In this document: one piece after another, positions 1 to 9,985 of the stretch | Position numbering within the stretch: position 1 is the first letter of the stretch | Layout: the number at the start of each line of letters is the position of its first letter | Origin: Mycolicibacterium palauense | GTDB taxonomy: Bacteria > Actinomycetota > Actinomycetes > Mycobacteriales > Mycobacteriaceae | Assembly (NCBI RefSeq): GCF_002592005.1 | Contig: NZ_NVQF01000020.1 | Location: forward strand, 1 to 64,000 | Length of the DNA stretch: 64,000 bases | Direction: 5' to 3' | Program-made: the position numbers and the translations under genes | Notes under the pieces: model-generated | Databases searched by the model: none | What the model was told of the DNA's origin: nothing | What the model saw: the letters and a program-made list of their open reading frames with translations, nothing else

Positions 1-18
1 AATGTGTATAAGAGACAG
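1..18. other. Tn5/Nextera mosaic-end adapter remnant
   Basis: Bases 2-18 read ATGTGTATAAGAGACAG, identical to the last 17 bases of the 19-base Tn5 mosaic end used in tagmentation libraries. Base 1 does not fit the full end. A natural Tn5 end would be followed by IS50 sequence, but mycobacterial coding sequence follows at once. It is best read as an unclipped sequencing adapter at a contig edge, not as biology. Confidence 0.9.
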
Positions 19-203
19 CCGCCCCGGCGATGGGGATGCCCGAATCGCCGGAGCCGCCGGAACACGCCGAACCCCCGGCGCGGCACCGCGGTCCCGACGA
101 GGACGGCCCGGCCACCGGCGGGCAGTCGGTGGCCGAATTGCTGGCCCGCCTGCAGCAGACGGGCTCCTCGGGAGGCGGCCGGCGCCGGCGCCGGGAGGAC
201 TGA
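18..203 (+). CDS. C-terminal fragment of Rv3604c-like membrane protein
   Basis: This open frame enters from the left edge and stops at TGA 201-203. It encodes a proline/charge-rich tail that includes GGQSVAELLARLQ and ends in RRRRRED. A Pro/Ala-rich membrane protein (Rv3604c family) precedes the Rv3603c-panC genes in M. tuberculosis, and this tail fits that place. Its N-terminal membrane part lies outside the window. The family call depends mainly on synteny. Confidence 0.6.
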   Translation, partial: AAPAMGMPESPEPPEHAEPPARHRGPDEDGPATGGQSVAELLARLQQTGSSGGGRRRRRED

Positions 204-291
204 GCTAGGCTTTCTGCGACCGACCGGTACCCGCCGTGGACCGGAACGGGAACTGGAACCAACCAATCATGACGTCAGTGAGGTCGTCTTC

Positions 292-1203
292 ATGGGGACC
301 CCCAATGGACTGCGGCCGGCGCGGCTCAGCGTGGGCATCATCTCCGCCGGCCGGGTGGGAACCGCACTCGGTGTCGCCCTCGAGCGCGCCGACCACGTCG
401 TGGTGGCCTGCAGTGCCGTGTCGGCCGCGTCGCGGCGCCGGGCGGCCACCAGACTGCCCGACACCGCGGTGCAGCCCGTCGACCGGGTGGCCGCCAACGC
501 CGAACTGCTGCTGCTGGCCGTCCCGGACGCCGAGCTGGCGTCGCTGGTGGCCGGGCTGGCCGCGACGGCGGCGGTGCGGCCCGGCACGATCGTCGTGCAC
601 ACCTCGGGTGCCAACGGCGTCGACATCCTGGCCCCGCTGACGGAGCTGGGCTGCGTTCCGCTGGCGATCCACCCGGCGATGACGTTCACCGGTGCCGAGG
701 GGGACATCGACCGGCTGGCGGGCACCTGCTTCGGGATCACCGCCGCCGACGAGATCGGCTACGCCATCGCCCAGTCGCTGGTCCTGGAGATCGGCGGCGA
801 ACCCTTCCGGGTCCGGGAGGACGCGCGCACGCTCTACCACGCCGCCCTGTCCCACGCGAGCAACCACGTCGTCACCGTCATCGCCGACGCGCTGGAGGCG
901 CTGCGGGCCGCGCTGTCCGGCCAGGAGCTGCTCGGCCAGGAGATGGTCGGCGACGACCCCGGCGGGCTCGCCGCCCGGGTGGTGGGACCGCTGGCCCGCG
1001 CGGCCCTGGAGAACACCCTGCAGCGCGGTCAGGCGGCGCTGACGGGGCCGGTGGCCCGCGGTGACGCCGGGGCGGTGGCCGGTCACCTCGAGGCCCTCGC
1101 GGAGGTCGACCCGGCACTGGCCGAGGCCTACCGTGCGGTGTCCCGGCGCACGGCCGAGCGCGCCCACGCTCCACGGGAGGTCTTCGAGGTGCTGTCCCGA
1201 TGA
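292..1203 (+). CDS. Rossmann-like DUF2520 protein (Rv3603c-like)
   Basis: A 303-residue protein. A Rossmann nucleotide-binding segment lies near the N-terminus ([18 protein letters not shown]). A central HTSGANG segment and an all-helical C-terminal half resemble 6-phosphogluconate-dehydrogenase-like folds. This matches the DUF2520 'F420/NADP oxidoreductase-like' family that sits before panC in mycobacteria. ATG 292 was chosen because upstream in-frame residues are unlike the family and a GAGG lies about 10 bases upstream. The stop overlaps panC (ATGA), so the two are probably co-translated. The substrate is unknown; a link to pantoate or CoA metabolism is inferred only from position. Confidence 0.8.
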   Translation: MGTPNGLRPARLSVGIISAGRVGTALGVALERADHVVVACSAVSAASRRRAATRLPDTAVQPVDRVAANAELLLLAVPDAELASLVAGLAATAAVRPGTIVVHTSGANGVDILAPLTELGCVPLAIHPAMTFTGAEGDIDRLAGTCFGITAADEIGYAIAQSLVLEIGGEPFRVREDARTLYHAALSHASNHVVTVIADALEALRAALSGQELLGQEMVGDDPGGLAARVVGPLARAALENTLQRGQAALTGPVARGDAGAVAGHLEALAEVDPALAEAYRAVSRRTAERAHAPREVFEVLSR

Positions 1204-2147
1204 GCCCGACCCGAGACGGCCGGGCCCCGGCGTTCGTTCCCGGAGAACTCCACACCTACTCGGCGCCGGGCGAGGTCGCCGAGGTCACCCGCGCGCTGCG
1301 CCGGACGGGGCGCCGGGTGATGCTGGTCCCGACGATGGGGGCGTTGCACGACGGCCACCTGAGCCTGGTCCGGGCCGCCAAACGGGTCCCCGGCGCGGTG
1401 GTGGTCGTCTCCATCTTCGTCAACCCGCTGCAGTTCGGCCCCACCGAGGATCTCGACGCCTACCCGCGAACCCTCGACGCCGACCTGGCGCTGCTGCGGG
1501 CCGAGCACGTCGACATCGCCTTCACCCCCACCGCCGCCGGCATGTACCCCGACGGGCCGCGCACCTCGGTGCGGCCCGGTCCGCTGGGCGCCGAGTTGGA
1601 GGGGGCGGCGCGGCCCACCCATTTCGCCGGAATGCTGACCGTGGTGCTCAAGCTGCTGCAGATCGTGCGGCCGGACCGGGCCTTCTTCGGTGAGAAGGAC
1701 TACCAGCAGCTGGTGCTCATCCGTCAGATGGTGGCCGACCTCAACGTCGACGTGCAGATCGTCGGCGTGCCCATCGTGCGGGAACCCGACGGGCTGGCGC
1801 TGTCCTCGCGCAACCGCTACCTCGACGCCGCCCAGCGTGAGCTCGCCGCCGCGCTGTCGGCCGCGCTGGTCGCCGGCATGCACGCAGCGCCGGCCGGGGC
1901 AAACGCGGCGCTGGAGGCCGCGCGTTCGGTACTGGCCGCGGTACCGGCCGTCGACGTCGACTATCTGGAGGTCCGCGACCCCGCGTTGGGGCCCGCGCCG
2001 GCGGCGGGGACGGCCCGCCTGCTGGTGGCCGCACGGGTCGGCGAGACCCGGCTGCTGGACAACATCGGGGTGCAGCTGGGCGCGGCCGCCCCCCGCGGCG
2101 CCTACGCCGGCCCCGAGGACCATCTCGACATGCCCTGGAGGAACTGA
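1200..2147 (+). CDS. panC: Pantothenate synthetase PanC
   Basis: A 315-residue cytosolic enzyme that joins pantoate and beta-alanine using ATP to make pantothenate (vitamin B5). The family signature [14 protein letters not shown] at about residues 44-57 holds the two ATP-binding histidines. FGEKDYQQL and LSSRNRYL supply the remaining active-site loops. It overlaps the upstream gene by 4 bases and panD by 1 base, so synthesis of both substrates and the product is coupled in one operon. Confidence 0.97.
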   Translation: MSPTRDGRAPAFVPGELHTYSAPGEVAEVTRALRRTGRRVMLVPTMGALHDGHLSLVRAAKRVPGAVVVVSIFVNPLQFGPTEDLDAYPRTLDADLALLRAEHVDIAFTPTAAGMYPDGPRTSVRPGPLGAELEGAARPTHFAGMLTVVLKLLQIVRPDRAFFGEKDYQQLVLIRQMVADLNVDVQIVGVPIVREPDGLALSSRNRYLDAAQRELAAALSAALVAGMHAAPAGANAALEAARSVLAAVPAVDVDYLEVRDPALGPAPAAGTARLLVAARVGETRLLDNIGVQLGAAAPRGAYAGPEDHLDMPWRN

Positions 2148-2572
2148 TGTTGCGGACCATGCTGAAATCGAAGATCCACCGCGCCACCGTCACCCATGCC
2201 GACCTGCACTACGTGGGATCGGTCACCATCGACGAGGATCTGATGGACGCCGCGGATCTGCTCGAGGGTGAGCAGGTGACCATCGTGGACATCGACAACG
2301 GTGCCCGCCTGGTGACCTACGCGATCACCGGGCAGCGAGGCAGCGGCGTGATCGGGATCAACGGTGCCGCGGCCCATCTGGTGCACCCCGGCGATCTGGT
2401 CATCCTGATCGCCTACGGGACCATGGACGACGCCGAGGTGCGGACCCACCGGCCCAGGGTGGTGTTCGTCGACGCCGACAACCGCCGGATCGACCTGGGT
2501 GGCGACCCGGCCTACGTGCCCGACGAACTGGCCGCCGACACCGAACTCGTCTCCCCGCGGGGGCTGAGCTAG
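2147..2572 (+). CDS. panD: Aspartate 1-decarboxylase precursor PanD
   Basis: A 141-residue proenzyme that decarboxylates aspartate to beta-alanine for PanC. The self-cleavage site is visible as Gly24-Ser25 within HYVGSVTID; Ser25 becomes the pyruvoyl cofactor. The C-terminal tail after about residue 115 is typical of mycobacterial PanD, the part where pyrazinamide-resistance changes occur in M. tuberculosis. It overlaps panC and coaX by one base each. Confidence 0.97.
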   Translation: MLRTMLKSKIHRATVTHADLHYVGSVTIDEDLMDAADLLEGEQVTIVDIDNGARLVTYAITGQRGSGVIGINGAAAHLVHPGDLVILIAYGTMDDAEVRTHRPRVVFVDADNRRIDLGGDPAYVPDELAADTELVSPRGLS

Positions 2573-3387
2573 TGCTGCTCGCCATCGACGTACGCAACAC
2601 CCACACCGTGGTGGGCCTGATATCGGGCGCCGGCCAGCACGCGAAAGTGGTGCAGCACTGGAGGATTCGTACCGAACCGGAGGTCACGTCCGACGAGCTG
2701 GCGCTGATCATCGACGGTCTGATCGGTGACGACTCCGAGCGCCTGACCGGCTCCGTCGCGCTGTCGACCGTACCGTCGGTGCTGCACGAGGTGCGGCTGA
2801 TGCTCGACCAGTACTGGCCCTCGATGCCGCACGTGCTGATCGAACCCGGTGTGCGTACCGGGATTCCGCTGCTGGTCGACAACCCGAAGGAGGTCGGCGC
2901 GGACCGGATCGTGAACTGCCTCGCGGCGTTCCACAAGTTCGGCAACCCGGCCATCGTCATCGACTTCGGGTCCTCGATCGTCGTGGACGTGGTGTCGGGC
3001 AAGGGTGAGTTCCTCGGTGGTGCCATCGCCCCCGGCGTGCAGCTGTCCTCGGACGCCGCGGCCGCCCGGTCCGCGGCGCTGCGCCGGGTGGAGCTGACCC
3101 GGCCGCGGTCGGTGGTGGGCAAGAACACCGTGGAATGCATGCAGGCGGGCGCGGTGTTCGGCTTCGCCGGTCTGGTCGACGCGCTGGTGCGCCGCATCCG
3201 CGACGACGTCGACGGTTTCGACGGCGACGATGTCGTGGTGGTGGCCACCGGCCACACGGCGCCGCTGCTGCTGCCCGATCTGCAGACCGTCGACCACTAC
3301 GACCGGTATCTCACGCTGGACGGGCTGCGGCTGGTGTTCGAACGCAACCGCGACAACAACCGCGGCAGGCTCAAGCAGGCGAAGTGA
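2572..3387 (+). CDS. coaX: Type III pantothenate kinase-like protein CoaX
   Basis: A 271-residue ASKHA-fold protein with a GTG start overlapping the panD stop. Type III kinases phosphorylate pantothenate, the first step to CoA. The N-terminal phosphate loop reads DVRNTHT, where active enzymes usually have D-x-G-N-T. The same Arg substitution occurs in M. tuberculosis CoaX, whose kinase function has been doubted because CoaA does the job. [21 protein letters not shown] and [11 protein letters not shown] match the family. The gene is intact; its catalytic role is uncertain. Confidence 0.92.
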   Translation: MLLAIDVRNTHTVVGLISGAGQHAKVVQHWRIRTEPEVTSDELALIIDGLIGDDSERLTGSVALSTVPSVLHEVRLMLDQYWPSMPHVLIEPGVRTGIPLLVDNPKEVGADRIVNCLAAFHKFGNPAIVIDFGSSIVVDVVSGKGEFLGGAIAPGVQLSSDAAAARSAALRRVELTRPRSVVGKNTVECMQAGAVFGFAGLVDALVRRIRDDVDGFDGDDVVVVATGHTAPLLLPDLQTVDHYDRYLTLDGLRLVFERNRDNNRGRLKQAK

Positions 3388-3434
3388 CGCCGGGCCCCGG
3401 TGCCCGTTGCCCGCGGAAGCCGCTCCGGACGGGC

Positions 3435-4670
3435 TCAGAAGAACGTCCGGATCAGGTCGACGACCCGGCCCTCGGCATCCAGCACCGGGATCAGCTGCCA
3501 CTTGTCGAACACCGTGCACGGGTGTGAGATGCCGAACTCGATCCAGTCACCGACGTCGACCCGGGGCGCCTCGCCGCGGCCCAGCCGCAGAAACGCGTGC
3601 TGGTCGTTGAGCTTGGTGACCTCGCTGTGCGGAAACCCGCGCGGCACCGGAAGATCCTGGTCGAAGGAGACGTCGCGGCGCCCCATGGTCAGCAGCGCCA
3701 GGTGCGGTTCGGGGCGCGAGCAGACCTGGGCCCACACGCTCAGGGCCGGCCGGAACGCCACCGGGGAGGTCCGCGCGTAGAGCCCGTCGTCGTGGGTCAG
3801 ATAGGCGCCGCTGCGCACCACGGTGCGCACCGTCATCCCGGTGGGCCACCCCTCGGCCAGGACGTCGGCGACCAGGTCGAAGTGCGTGCTCCCGCCGGCG
3901 GTCACCAGGATCTCGTCGGCCTCGAACACCCCGCGCAGCCGCAGCGCCGCGGCGCGCATCCGCGACAGGTAGGCCCGCACCCGGTCCCGGTTGGCCGCGG
4001 TGACGTCGTGCCCGAGGGCGGCCTCGTAGCCGGACACGCCGATCAGCCGCAGCTGTGGCCGGGCCGCGGCGGCCGTCGCGACGGCGTCGACGTCGGCGTC
4101 GGTGCGGCAGCCGGTGCGTGCGCCGGGCTCGCCGACCTCCACGCAGACGTCGAGCGGGCGGGCCGCGCCGTGAAGCGCCCTGCCCATCAACTCGACCCCC
4201 TTCTCGGAGTCGACCCAGCAGATCGGCCGGAAGCCGGGGTCGGCGGCCATCTCGGCGGCCAGCCAGCGCAACCCGGCGGGGTCGACGAGCTCGTTGGCCA
4301 GGATCACCGGGCTGGCGCCGAACGCCCGGTACATGCGCACCTGGTGGATGGTGGCCGCGGTCACCGCCCAGGCGCCGGCCGCGAGCTGCTCGGCGTAGAG
4401 CTGCGGGGCCATGTGGGTCTTGCCGTGCGGCGCGAGCCGCACACCGCGTTGGGCGCACCAGTGCGCCATGGTGTCCAGGTTGTGTCGCAGCGCGTCGGCC
4501 TGCAGCACGCACACCGGCCCGGTGGCACCCGCCTCGAACAGGCGGGGCCGCTCGGCGCGGACGTCGGCCACGGTGCGGCCCTGCCAGTCGGCGGGCAGGC
4601 CCTTGAACCGCCACGAGAGGCGTTCGTCGGCCAGTGCGGCCACCGCCGCGAGGTCCAGGGTGGCTGCCAC
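3435..4670 (-). CDS. DSD1-like PLP enzyme (D-serine dehydratase / D-threonine aldolase family)
   Basis: A 411-residue fold-type III PLP enzyme. The cofactor lysine lies in [10 protein letters not shown] near residue 85, and the barrel continues to about residue 290. The C-terminal SHPC motif supplies the His-Cys pair that binds zinc in eukaryotic-type D-serine dehydratases. It probably acts on a D-hydroxy-amino acid, either by deamination or by retro-aldol cleavage; sequence alone does not decide which. The start is GTG. It converges on coaX and diverges from lysS, in the place of Rv3599c of M. tuberculosis. Confidence 0.85.
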   Translation of the reverse strand: MAATLDLAAVAALADERLSWRFKGLPADWQGRTVADVRAERPRLFEAGATGPVCVLQADALRHNLDTMAHWCAQRGVRLAPHGKTHMAPQLYAEQLAAGAWAVTAATIHQVRMYRAFGASPVILANELVDPAGLRWLAAEMAADPGFRPICWVDSEKGVELMGRALHGAARPLDVCVEVGEPGARTGCRTDADVDAVATAAAARPQLRLIGVSGYEAALGHDVTAANRDRVRAYLSRMRAAALRLRGVFEADEILVTAGGSTHFDLVADVLAEGWPTGMTVRTVVRSGAYLTHDDGLYARTSPVAFRPALSVWAQVCSRPEPHLALLTMGRRDVSFDQDLPVPRGFPHSEVTKLNDQHAFLRLGRGEAPRVDVGDWIEFGISHPCTVFDKWQLIPVLDAEGRVVDLIRTFF

Positions 4671-4712
4671 ACGTTCAATTTACGGAGCCGACGTCGTTTA
4701 GGCTGGCACGCC

Positions 4713-6206
4713 GTGAGCTCTGCCGAGGATGACCTGCCCGAACAGTTCCGGATCCGCCAGGAAAAGCGGGAGCGGCTGCTGGCCGAGGGGCGCGATCCCT
4801 ACCCGGTCGAGGTCGCGCGCACCCACACCCTCGCGGAGATCCGCGCGGCCTATCCCGAACTGCCCGCCGACACCGAGACCGGCGACGTCGTCGGCGTCGC
4901 GGGCCGGGTGGTGTTCTCCCGGAACTCGGGCAAGCTGTGCTTCGCCACCCTGCAGGACGGCGACGGCACCCACCTGCAGGCGATGATCAGCCTCGCCGGG
5001 GTGGGCCAGGAGGCGCTGGACTCCTGGAAGGCCGACGTGGACCTCGGGGACATCGTGTTCGTCCACGGCGAGGTGATCAGTTCCCGGCGGGGCGAGCTCT
5101 CGGTGCTCGCCGACTCCTGGCAGATGGCTGCCAAGGCGCTGCGACCGCTGCCCGTCGCGCACAAGGAGATGAGCGAGGAGTCGCGGGTCCGGCAGCGCTA
5201 CGTCGACCTCATCGTGCGGCCGCAGGCCCGCACGATCGCCCGGCAACGCATCGCGGTGGTCCGCGCGGTCCGCAACGCGCTGGAGCGTCGCGGATTTCTC
5301 GAGGTGGAAACGCCGATGCTGCAGACCCAGGCCGGCGGCGCTGCGGCGCGGCCATTCGTCACCCATTCCAATGCGCTGGACGCCGACCTTTTCCTGCGGA
5401 TCGCCCCGGAGCTGTTTCTGAAGCGCTGCGTGGTCGGCGGATTGGACAAGGTGTTCGAACTGAATCGCAACTTCCGAAACGAAGGCGCCGATTCCACGCA
5501 TTCGCCCGAATTCTCAATGCTGGAGACCTACCAGGCCTACGGCACCTATGACGATTCGGCGACTGTTACGCGTGAGGTTATTCAGGAGGTCGCTGACGAG
5601 GCGCTCGGCACCAGACAAGTCCCGTTACCGGACGGCGAATTTTACGATCTTGATGGCGAATGGAAATCCATCGAAATGTATTCCTCGCTGTCGGAGGCGC
5701 TCGGCGAGGAGATCACCCCGGACACGCCGGCCGAACACCTGTGGCGTGTCGCCGACCGTCTGGAGGTCGAGGTGCCGCGGGACCGCGGGTACGGCCACGG
5801 GAAGCTCGTGGAGGAGCTGTGGGAACACCTGGTCGGCGACAACCTGTGGGAACCGACGTTCGTCAAGGACTTCCCCGTGGAGACGACGCCGCTGACGCGT
5901 CAGCACCGCAGTGTCGCCGGGGTCAGCGAGAAGTGGGATCTCTACGTGCGGGGGTTCGAGCTGGCCACCGGCTATTCGGAGCTGATCGACCCGGTGGTGC
6001 AGCGGGAGCGGTTCGCCGCCCAGGCCCGCGCCGCGGCCGCCGGGGACGACGAGGCGATGTTGCTCGATGAGGATTTTCTGGCGGCCATGGAGTTTGCGAT
6101 GCCCCCGACCACCGGCACCGGAATGGGCATCGACCGACTGTTGATGGCATTGACCGGGCTGTCCATTCGCGAGACCGTTTTATTCCCGATCGTCAAGCGC
6201 ATGTGA
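4713..6206 (+). CDS. lysS: Lysyl-tRNA synthetase LysS (class II)
   Basis: A 497-residue class IIb synthetase that charges tRNA-Lys. An OB-fold anticodon domain occupies about residues 60-150. Class II motif 2 is seen in [14 protein letters not shown] and motif 3 in [13 protein letters not shown] near the end. GTG 4713 is the start; upstream in-frame sequence is only the complement of the neighbouring gene. Codon use is patchy. From about 5,300 to 5,690, and again near the 3' end, many codons end in A or T, unlike the rest of the gene and its neighbours. Confidence 0.96.
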   Translation: MSSAEDDLPEQFRIRQEKRERLLAEGRDPYPVEVARTHTLAEIRAAYPELPADTETGDVVGVAGRVVFSRNSGKLCFATLQDGDGTHLQAMISLAGVGQEALDSWKADVDLGDIVFVHGEVISSRRGELSVLADSWQMAAKALRPLPVAHKEMSEESRVRQRYVDLIVRPQARTIARQRIAVVRAVRNALERRGFLEVETPMLQTQAGGAAARPFVTHSNALDADLFLRIAPELFLKRCVVGGLDKVFELNRNFRNEGADSTHSPEFSMLETYQAYGTYDDSATVTREVIQEVADEALGTRQVPLPDGEFYDLDGEWKSIEMYSSLSEALGEEITPDTPAEHLWRVADRLEVEVPRDRGYGHGKLVEELWEHLVGDNLWEPTFVKDFPVETTPLTRQHRSVAGVSEKWDLYVRGFELATGYSELIDPVVQRERFAAQARAAAAGDDEAMLLDEDFLAAMEFAMPPTTGTGMGIDRLLMALTGLSIRETVLFPIVKRM

Positions 6207-6222
6207 AAGTTGACGGCAACTT
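6207..6222 (+). terminator. Weak terminator hairpin after lysS
   Basis: A six-base perfect stem (AAGTTG / CAACTT) with a four-base loop begins right after the lysS stop codon. There is no T-run, as is usual in mycobacteria. It may separate lysS from lsr2. Confidence 0.35.
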
Positions 6223-6345
6223 CTCAGGGTTTATGCAGCGACCTTCTCGGGTGCGGTACATTCGTAACGCACGTTGAATACTGATCGGTTGGGAGGTCGG
6301 TCGGTGTTTTCCCCTGCGGGCGGGTAGAGAAGGACCAACAAGAAA

Positions 6346-6687
6346 ATGGCCAAAAAAGTAACCGTCACGTTGGTTGACGATTTCGATGGCGAGGCCGCCG
6401 CCGACGAAACGGTCGAATTCGGTCTCGACGGCGTGACCTATGAGATCGACCTTTCCGCCAAGAACGCCGCCAAACTGCGCAACGACCTCAGGCAGTGGGT
6501 CGAGGCCGGCCGCCGGGTCGGCGGCCGGCGCCGGGGTCGCGCCACCGGATCGGGCCGGGGCCGGGCCGCCATCGACCGGGAGCAGAGCGCCGCGATCCGG
6601 GAATGGGCCCGCCGCAACGGTCATAATGTGTCGACCCGCGGCCGTATCCCCGCCGACGTGATCGACGCCTTCCACGCTGCGACCTGA
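6346..6687 (+). CDS. lsr2: Lsr2 nucleoid-associated xenogeneic silencer
   Basis: A 113-residue DNA-bridging protein, the mycobacterial counterpart of H-NS. It binds AT-rich minor grooves and silences foreign and cell-wall genes. The N-terminal oligomerisation domain (about 1-60) begins [16 protein letters not shown] basic linker [13 protein letters not shown] follows, then the C-terminal DNA-binding domain with the AT-hook-like RGR in [16 protein letters not shown] purine-rich AGAAGGA lies about 14 bases before the ATG. The 139 bases upstream of this gene are relatively AT-rich. Confidence 0.97.
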   Translation: MAKKVTVTLVDDFDGEAAADETVEFGLDGVTYEIDLSAKNAAKLRNDLRQWVEAGRRVGGRRRGRATGSGRGRAAIDREQSAAIREWARRNGHNVSTRGRIPADVIDAFHAAT

Positions 6688-6732
6688 GCCGAGACCCGGC
6701 CCGCCCACCGGCCCGCCCGCTCAGGCGCGTCG

Positions 6733-6748
6733 TTCGCTAGCGGCGAAG
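6733..6748 (+). promoter_or_regulatory. Candidate ClgR operator upstream of clpC1
   Basis: TTCGCTAGCGGCGAAG has the paired CGC and GCG cores, with correct spacing, of the ClgR consensus described for Corynebacterium and mycobacterial clp genes; one central base deviates. It lies about 200 bases before clpC1, a known ClgR target. A 7-bp GC hairpin follows at 6822-6840. A TAGAGT at 6873-6878 could be a -10 element. Confidence 0.5.
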
Positions 6749-6905
6749 CCGTTCCCGCTCGCCGGGGAAACGATTCGGTATTTCCCGACGTTGGTTGTGT
6801 ACGTCCACCCCGATCGTCGCGCCCCGCCTTGTCGGCGGGGCCCAAGGTAGGACGCCCCGGCCGGGCGCCCATTAGAGTGGACCTAAGGCTCTACGCGCCG
6901 CCCGG

Positions 6906-6944
6906 ATGGGAGGTGCGATGGGCCCGATCAAGGAGAGCAGGTAA
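6906..6944 (+). CDS. Possible 12-residue leader ORF before clpC1
   Basis: ATG 6906 opens a frame encoding MGGAMGPIKESR that stops at TAA 6942-6944, six bases before the clpC1 start. The frame covers the purine-rich AAGGAGAG that would serve as the clpC1 ribosome binding site. Translation of this leader could therefore affect clpC1 initiation. There is no direct evidence that it is translated. Confidence 0.25.
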   Translation: MGGAMGPIKESR

Positions 6945-6950
6945 TCACGG

Positions 6951-9473
6951 ATGTTCGAGAGATTCACCGACCGAGCACGTCGGGTCGTCGTCCTGGCTCA
7001 AGAAGAAGCCCGGATGCTCAACCACAACTACATCGGCACCGAGCACATCCTGCTGGGACTTATTCACGAGGGTGAGGGCGTCGCCGCGAAGTCGCTCGAG
7101 TCGTTGGGTATTTCGCTGGAGGGCGTGCGCAGCCAGGTCGAGGAGATCATCGGCCAGGGCCAGCAGGCGCCGTCCGGGCACATCCCGTTCACTCCGCGCG
7201 CCAAGAAGGTGCTGGAGCTGTCCCTGCGCGAGGCGCTGCAGCTCGGCCACAACTACATCGGCACCGAGCACATCCTGCTCGGCCTCATCCGCGAGGGCGA
7301 GGGCGTCGCCGCCCAGGTGCTGGTCAAGCTCGGCGCCGAACTGACCCGGGTCCGCCAGCAGGTCATCCAGCTGCTGTCCGGCTACCAGGGCAAGGAGGCC
7401 GCCGAGGCCGGGACCGGCGGGCGCGGCGGCGAGACGGGCAACCCGTCGACGTCACTGGTGCTCGACCAGTTCGGCCGCAACCTGACCGCCGCCGCCATGG
7501 AGGGCAAGCTCGACCCCGTCATCGGCCGGGAGAAGGAAATCGAGCGGGTCATGCAGGTGCTGAGCCGCCGCACCAAGAACAACCCGGTGCTGATCGGCGA
7601 ACCCGGTGTCGGCAAGACCGCCGTCGTCGAGGGCCTCGCGCAGGCCATCGTGCACGGCGAGGTTCCCGAGACACTGAAGGACAAGCAGCTCTACACCCTG
7701 GACCTGGGGTCGCTGGTCGCGGGCAGCCGCTACCGCGGTGACTTCGAGGAACGCCTGAAGAAGGTGCTCAAGGAGATCAACACCCGCGGCGACATCATCC
7801 TGTTCATCGACGAGCTGCACACGCTCGTCGGCGCGGGTGCCGCCGAGGGAGCGATCGACGCCGCCTCGATCCTCAAGCCGAAGCTGGCCCGCGGTGAGCT
7901 GCAGACCATCGGCGCCACCACCCTCGACGAGTACCGCAAGTACATCGAGAAGGACGCCGCCCTGGAGCGCCGGTTCCAGCCGGTGCAGGTCGGTGAGCCG
8001 ACCGTGGAGCACACCATCGAGATCCTCAAGGGTCTGCGGGACCGCTACGAGGCGCATCACCGCGTGTCCATCACCGACTCGGCGATGGTCGCGGCCGCCA
8101 CGCTGGCCGACCGCTACATCAACGACCGGTTCCTGCCGGACAAGGCGATCGACCTGATCGACGAGGCCGGCGCCCGGATGCGGATCCGCCGGATGACCGC
8201 TCCGCCCGACCTGCGTGAGTTCGACGAGAAGATCGCCGACGCACGCCGGGAGAAGGAGTCGGCGATCGATGCGCAGGACTTCGAGAAGGCCGCCAGCCTG
8301 CGCGACCGGGAGAAGCAGCTGGTCGCCCAGCGCGCCGAGCGGGAGAAGCAGTGGCGCTCCGGTGACCTCGACGTGGTCGCCGAGGTCGACGACGAGCAGA
8401 TCGCCGAGGTGCTGGGCAACTGGACCGGCATCCCGGTGTTCAAGCTGACCGAGGAGGAGACCACCCGGCTGCTGCGCATGGAGGACGAGCTGCACAAGCG
8501 GATCATCGGCCAGGAGGATGCCGTCAAGGCCGTCTCCAAGGCGATCCGCCGTACGCGTGCCGGCCTGAAGGATCCCAAGCGCCCGTCGGGCTCGTTCATC
8601 TTCGCCGGCCCGTCCGGTGTCGGGAAGACCGAGCTGTCCAAGGCGCTGGCCAACTTCCTGTTCGGCGACGACGACGCCCTCATCCAGATCGACATGGGCG
8701 AGTTCCACGACCGGTTCACCGCGTCGCGGCTGTTCGGTGCCCCTCCGGGGTACGTCGGCTACGAAGAGGGCGGCCAGCTCACCGAGAAGGTGCGCCGCAA
8801 GCCGTTCAGTGTGGTGCTGTTCGACGAGATCGAGAAGGCCCACCAGGAGATCTACAACACCCTGTTGCAGGTCCTGGAGGACGGTCGCCTCACCGACGGC
8901 CAGGGCCGCACGGTCGACTTCAAGAACACCGTGCTGATCTTCACGTCCAACCTGGGCACCTCCGACATCTCCAAGGCGGTCGGGCTGGGCTTCACCCAGG
9001 GCGGCGGTGAGAACAACTACGAGCGGATGAAGCTCAAGGTCAACGACGAGCTCAAGAAGCACTTCCGTCCGGAGTTCCTCAACCGTATCGACGACATCAT
9101 CGTCTTCCACCAGCTCACGCAGGACGAGATCATCCGGATGGTGGACCTGATGGTCGGCCGGGTCGGAACGCAGCTCAAGGCCAAGGACATGGCGCTGGAG
9201 CTCACCGACCAGGCCAAGGCCCTGCTGGCCAAGCGTGGCTTCGACCCGGTCCTGGGTGCCCGGCCGCTGCGCCGGACCATCCAGCGCGAGATCGAGGACG
9301 CGCTCTCGGAGAAGATCCTCTTCGAGGAGGTCGGTCCGGGTCAGCTCGTGACCGTCGACGTCGAGAACTGGGACGGCGAGGGCGCCGGCGAGGACGCACG
9401 GTTCACCTTCACCGGTGGGCCCAAGGCCGCCGCGACCGACGAGTCGGATCTGGCCAAGACGGCAGCGGAGTAG
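6951..9473 (+). CDS. clpC1: ATP-dependent unfoldase ClpC1
   Basis: An 840-residue AAA+ chaperone that unfolds substrates and feeds them to ClpP1P2; it is the target of cyclomarin-type drugs. Two N-terminal Clp repeats cover about residues 1-145, each with [14 protein letters not shown]. The first AAA module has Walker A GEPGVGKT (about 216) and Walker B LFIDELH. A UVR/M-domain segment ([15 protein letters not shown]) lies near 440. The second module has GPSGVGKT (about 553). Length is close to the usual 848 residues. Expected to be ClgR-controlled. Confidence 0.98.
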   Translation: MFERFTDRARRVVVLAQEEARMLNHNYIGTEHILLGLIHEGEGVAAKSLESLGISLEGVRSQVEEIIGQGQQAPSGHIPFTPRAKKVLELSLREALQLGHNYIGTEHILLGLIREGEGVAAQVLVKLGAELTRVRQQVIQLLSGYQGKEAAEAGTGGRGGETGNPSTSLVLDQFGRNLTAAAMEGKLDPVIGREKEIERVMQVLSRRTKNNPVLIGEPGVGKTAVVEGLAQAIVHGEVPETLKDKQLYTLDLGSLVAGSRYRGDFEERLKKVLKEINTRGDIILFIDELHTLVGAGAAEGAIDAASILKPKLARGELQTIGATTLDEYRKYIEKDAALERRFQPVQVGEPTVEHTIEILKGLRDRYEAHHRVSITDSAMVAAATLADRYINDRFLPDKAIDLIDEAGARMRIRRMTAPPDLREFDEKIADARREKESAIDAQDFEKAASLRDREKQLVAQRAEREKQWRSGDLDVVAEVDDEQIAEVLGNWTGIPVFKLTEEETTRLLRMEDELHKRIIGQEDAVKAVSKAIRRTRAGLKDPKRPSGSFIFAGPSGVGKTELSKALANFLFGDDDALIQIDMGEFHDRFTASRLFGAPPGYVGYEEGGQLTEKVRRKPFSVVLFDEIEKAHQEIYNTLLQVLEDGRLTDGQGRTVDFKNTVLIFTSNLGTSDISKAVGLGFTQGGGENNYERMKLKVNDELKKHFRPEFLNRIDDIIVFHQLTQDEIIRMVDLMVGRVGTQLKAKDMALELTDQAKALLAKRGFDPVLGARPLRRTIQREIEDALSEKILFEEVGPGQLVTVDVENWDGEGAGEDARFTFTGGPKAAATDESDLAKTAAE

Positions 9474-9489
9474 ACACTCGGCACGCCAG

Positions 9490-9520
9490 GCGGGCGGTCT
9501 CCCCTCGGGGGGCCGCCCGC
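9490..9520 (+). terminator. GC-rich hairpin after clpC1
   Basis: An eight-base perfect stem GCGGGCGG / CCGCCCGC, with further C/G pairing inside, lies 17 bases after the clpC1 stop. No U-tract follows. It is consistent with a mycobacterial intrinsic terminator. Confidence 0.6.
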
Positions 9521-9543
9521 TTCGCGTGCGGGGGTGTGCGGGC

Positions 9544-9561
9544 ACTGACCGAAAGGTCAGT
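9544..9561. other. Short perfect palindrome with GAAA loop
   Basis: ACTGACC and GGTCAGT flank GAAA. It could be a small RNA hairpin with a GNRA tetraloop or a palindromic protein-binding site ahead of the cbtB leader. Either reading is inference. Confidence 0.3.
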
Positions 9562-9597
9562 ACTCCGGGTCGCGGGTGCACGGCGAGCGGCCGGCGG

Positions 9598-9692
9598 GTC
9601 TAGCATGTGGAGGTCACCCCGACGGGTCGAGGAATCTGGTGAGAGTCCAGAACGGTCGCGCCACTGTCCACAGTCAGACCCGACACCCGTCA
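9598..9692 (+). promoter_or_regulatory. Cobalamin riboswitch controlling cbtB-cbtA
   Basis: Conserved segments of the class appear in order: a GAGGAATCTGGTGAGAGTCC core, ACGGTCGCGCCACTGT (the GCCACTG box) and a closing AGTCAGACCCGACACCCGTC. It ends about 40 bases before the cbtB ATG. In this RNA family, adenosylcobalamin binding lowers expression, so cobalt import falls when B12 is plentiful. Boundaries are approximate. Confidence 0.9.
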
Positions 9693-9730
9693 GCCAAGAT
9701 CGAGACGCGGGCTCTCGAGAGAGGACACCG

Positions 9731-9946
9731 ATGATGAGTTCGGGTACGCGCACCGCAAGGGCCACCCCCATTGACTTCTCGGCCGCCAGGGCGGCGCTGT
9801 GGCTGTCGGCCACGGCGGTGCTGGCCCTGGTGGTGCTCTACTTCGTCGGCGTCGACCAGGGGGCGACCTCGGTCCTCGGCGACAACATGTACATCCACGA
9901 GTTCGTGCATGACGCCCGCCATCTGCTCGGCTTCCCGTGCCACTGA
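9731..9946 (+). CDS. cbtB: Cobalt transporter subunit CbtB
   Basis: A 71-residue protein with one membrane helix (about 18-40). Its histidine-rich C-terminus HEFVHDARHLLGFPCH is the presumed metal-binding tail of the family. It partners CbtA in B12-regulated cobalt uptake. GAGAGAGG lies about seven bases before the ATG. ATG 9734 is an equally close alternative start. Confidence 0.9.
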   Translation: MMSSGTRTARATPIDFSAARAALWLSATAVLALVVLYFVGVDQGATSVLGDNMYIHEFVHDARHLLGFPCH

Positions 9947-9985
9947 GCCGCTGAACGCCGCCGGCCGGGCAGCACGTAGACAAGC

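Noticed and set aside
1-18. Natural Tn5/IS50 insertion
   Set aside because: Only the mosaic end is present, at the very edge of the window, with no IS50 sequence or target duplication.
4-291. N-terminal extension of the DUF2520 gene back to base 4
   Set aside because: The extra residues arise from adapter sequence and the out-of-frame tail of the preceding gene; the Rossmann fold begins just after ATG 292.
205-1167. Antisense ORF opposite the DUF2520 gene
   Set aside because: Long antisense frames are expected in sequence of this GC content; composition is Arg/Gly/His-biased and no motif is present. The same applies to the large antisense frames opposite clpC1, fadE34, disA, fadA6 and others.
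3597-4712. Long plus-strand frame continuous with lysS
   Set aside because: It is the complement of the PLP enzyme gene; lysS has a clear GTG start at 4713.
9544-9561. TetR-type operator
   Set aside because: The palindrome is short and no regulator gene is adjacent; it is listed only as a palindrome or hairpin.
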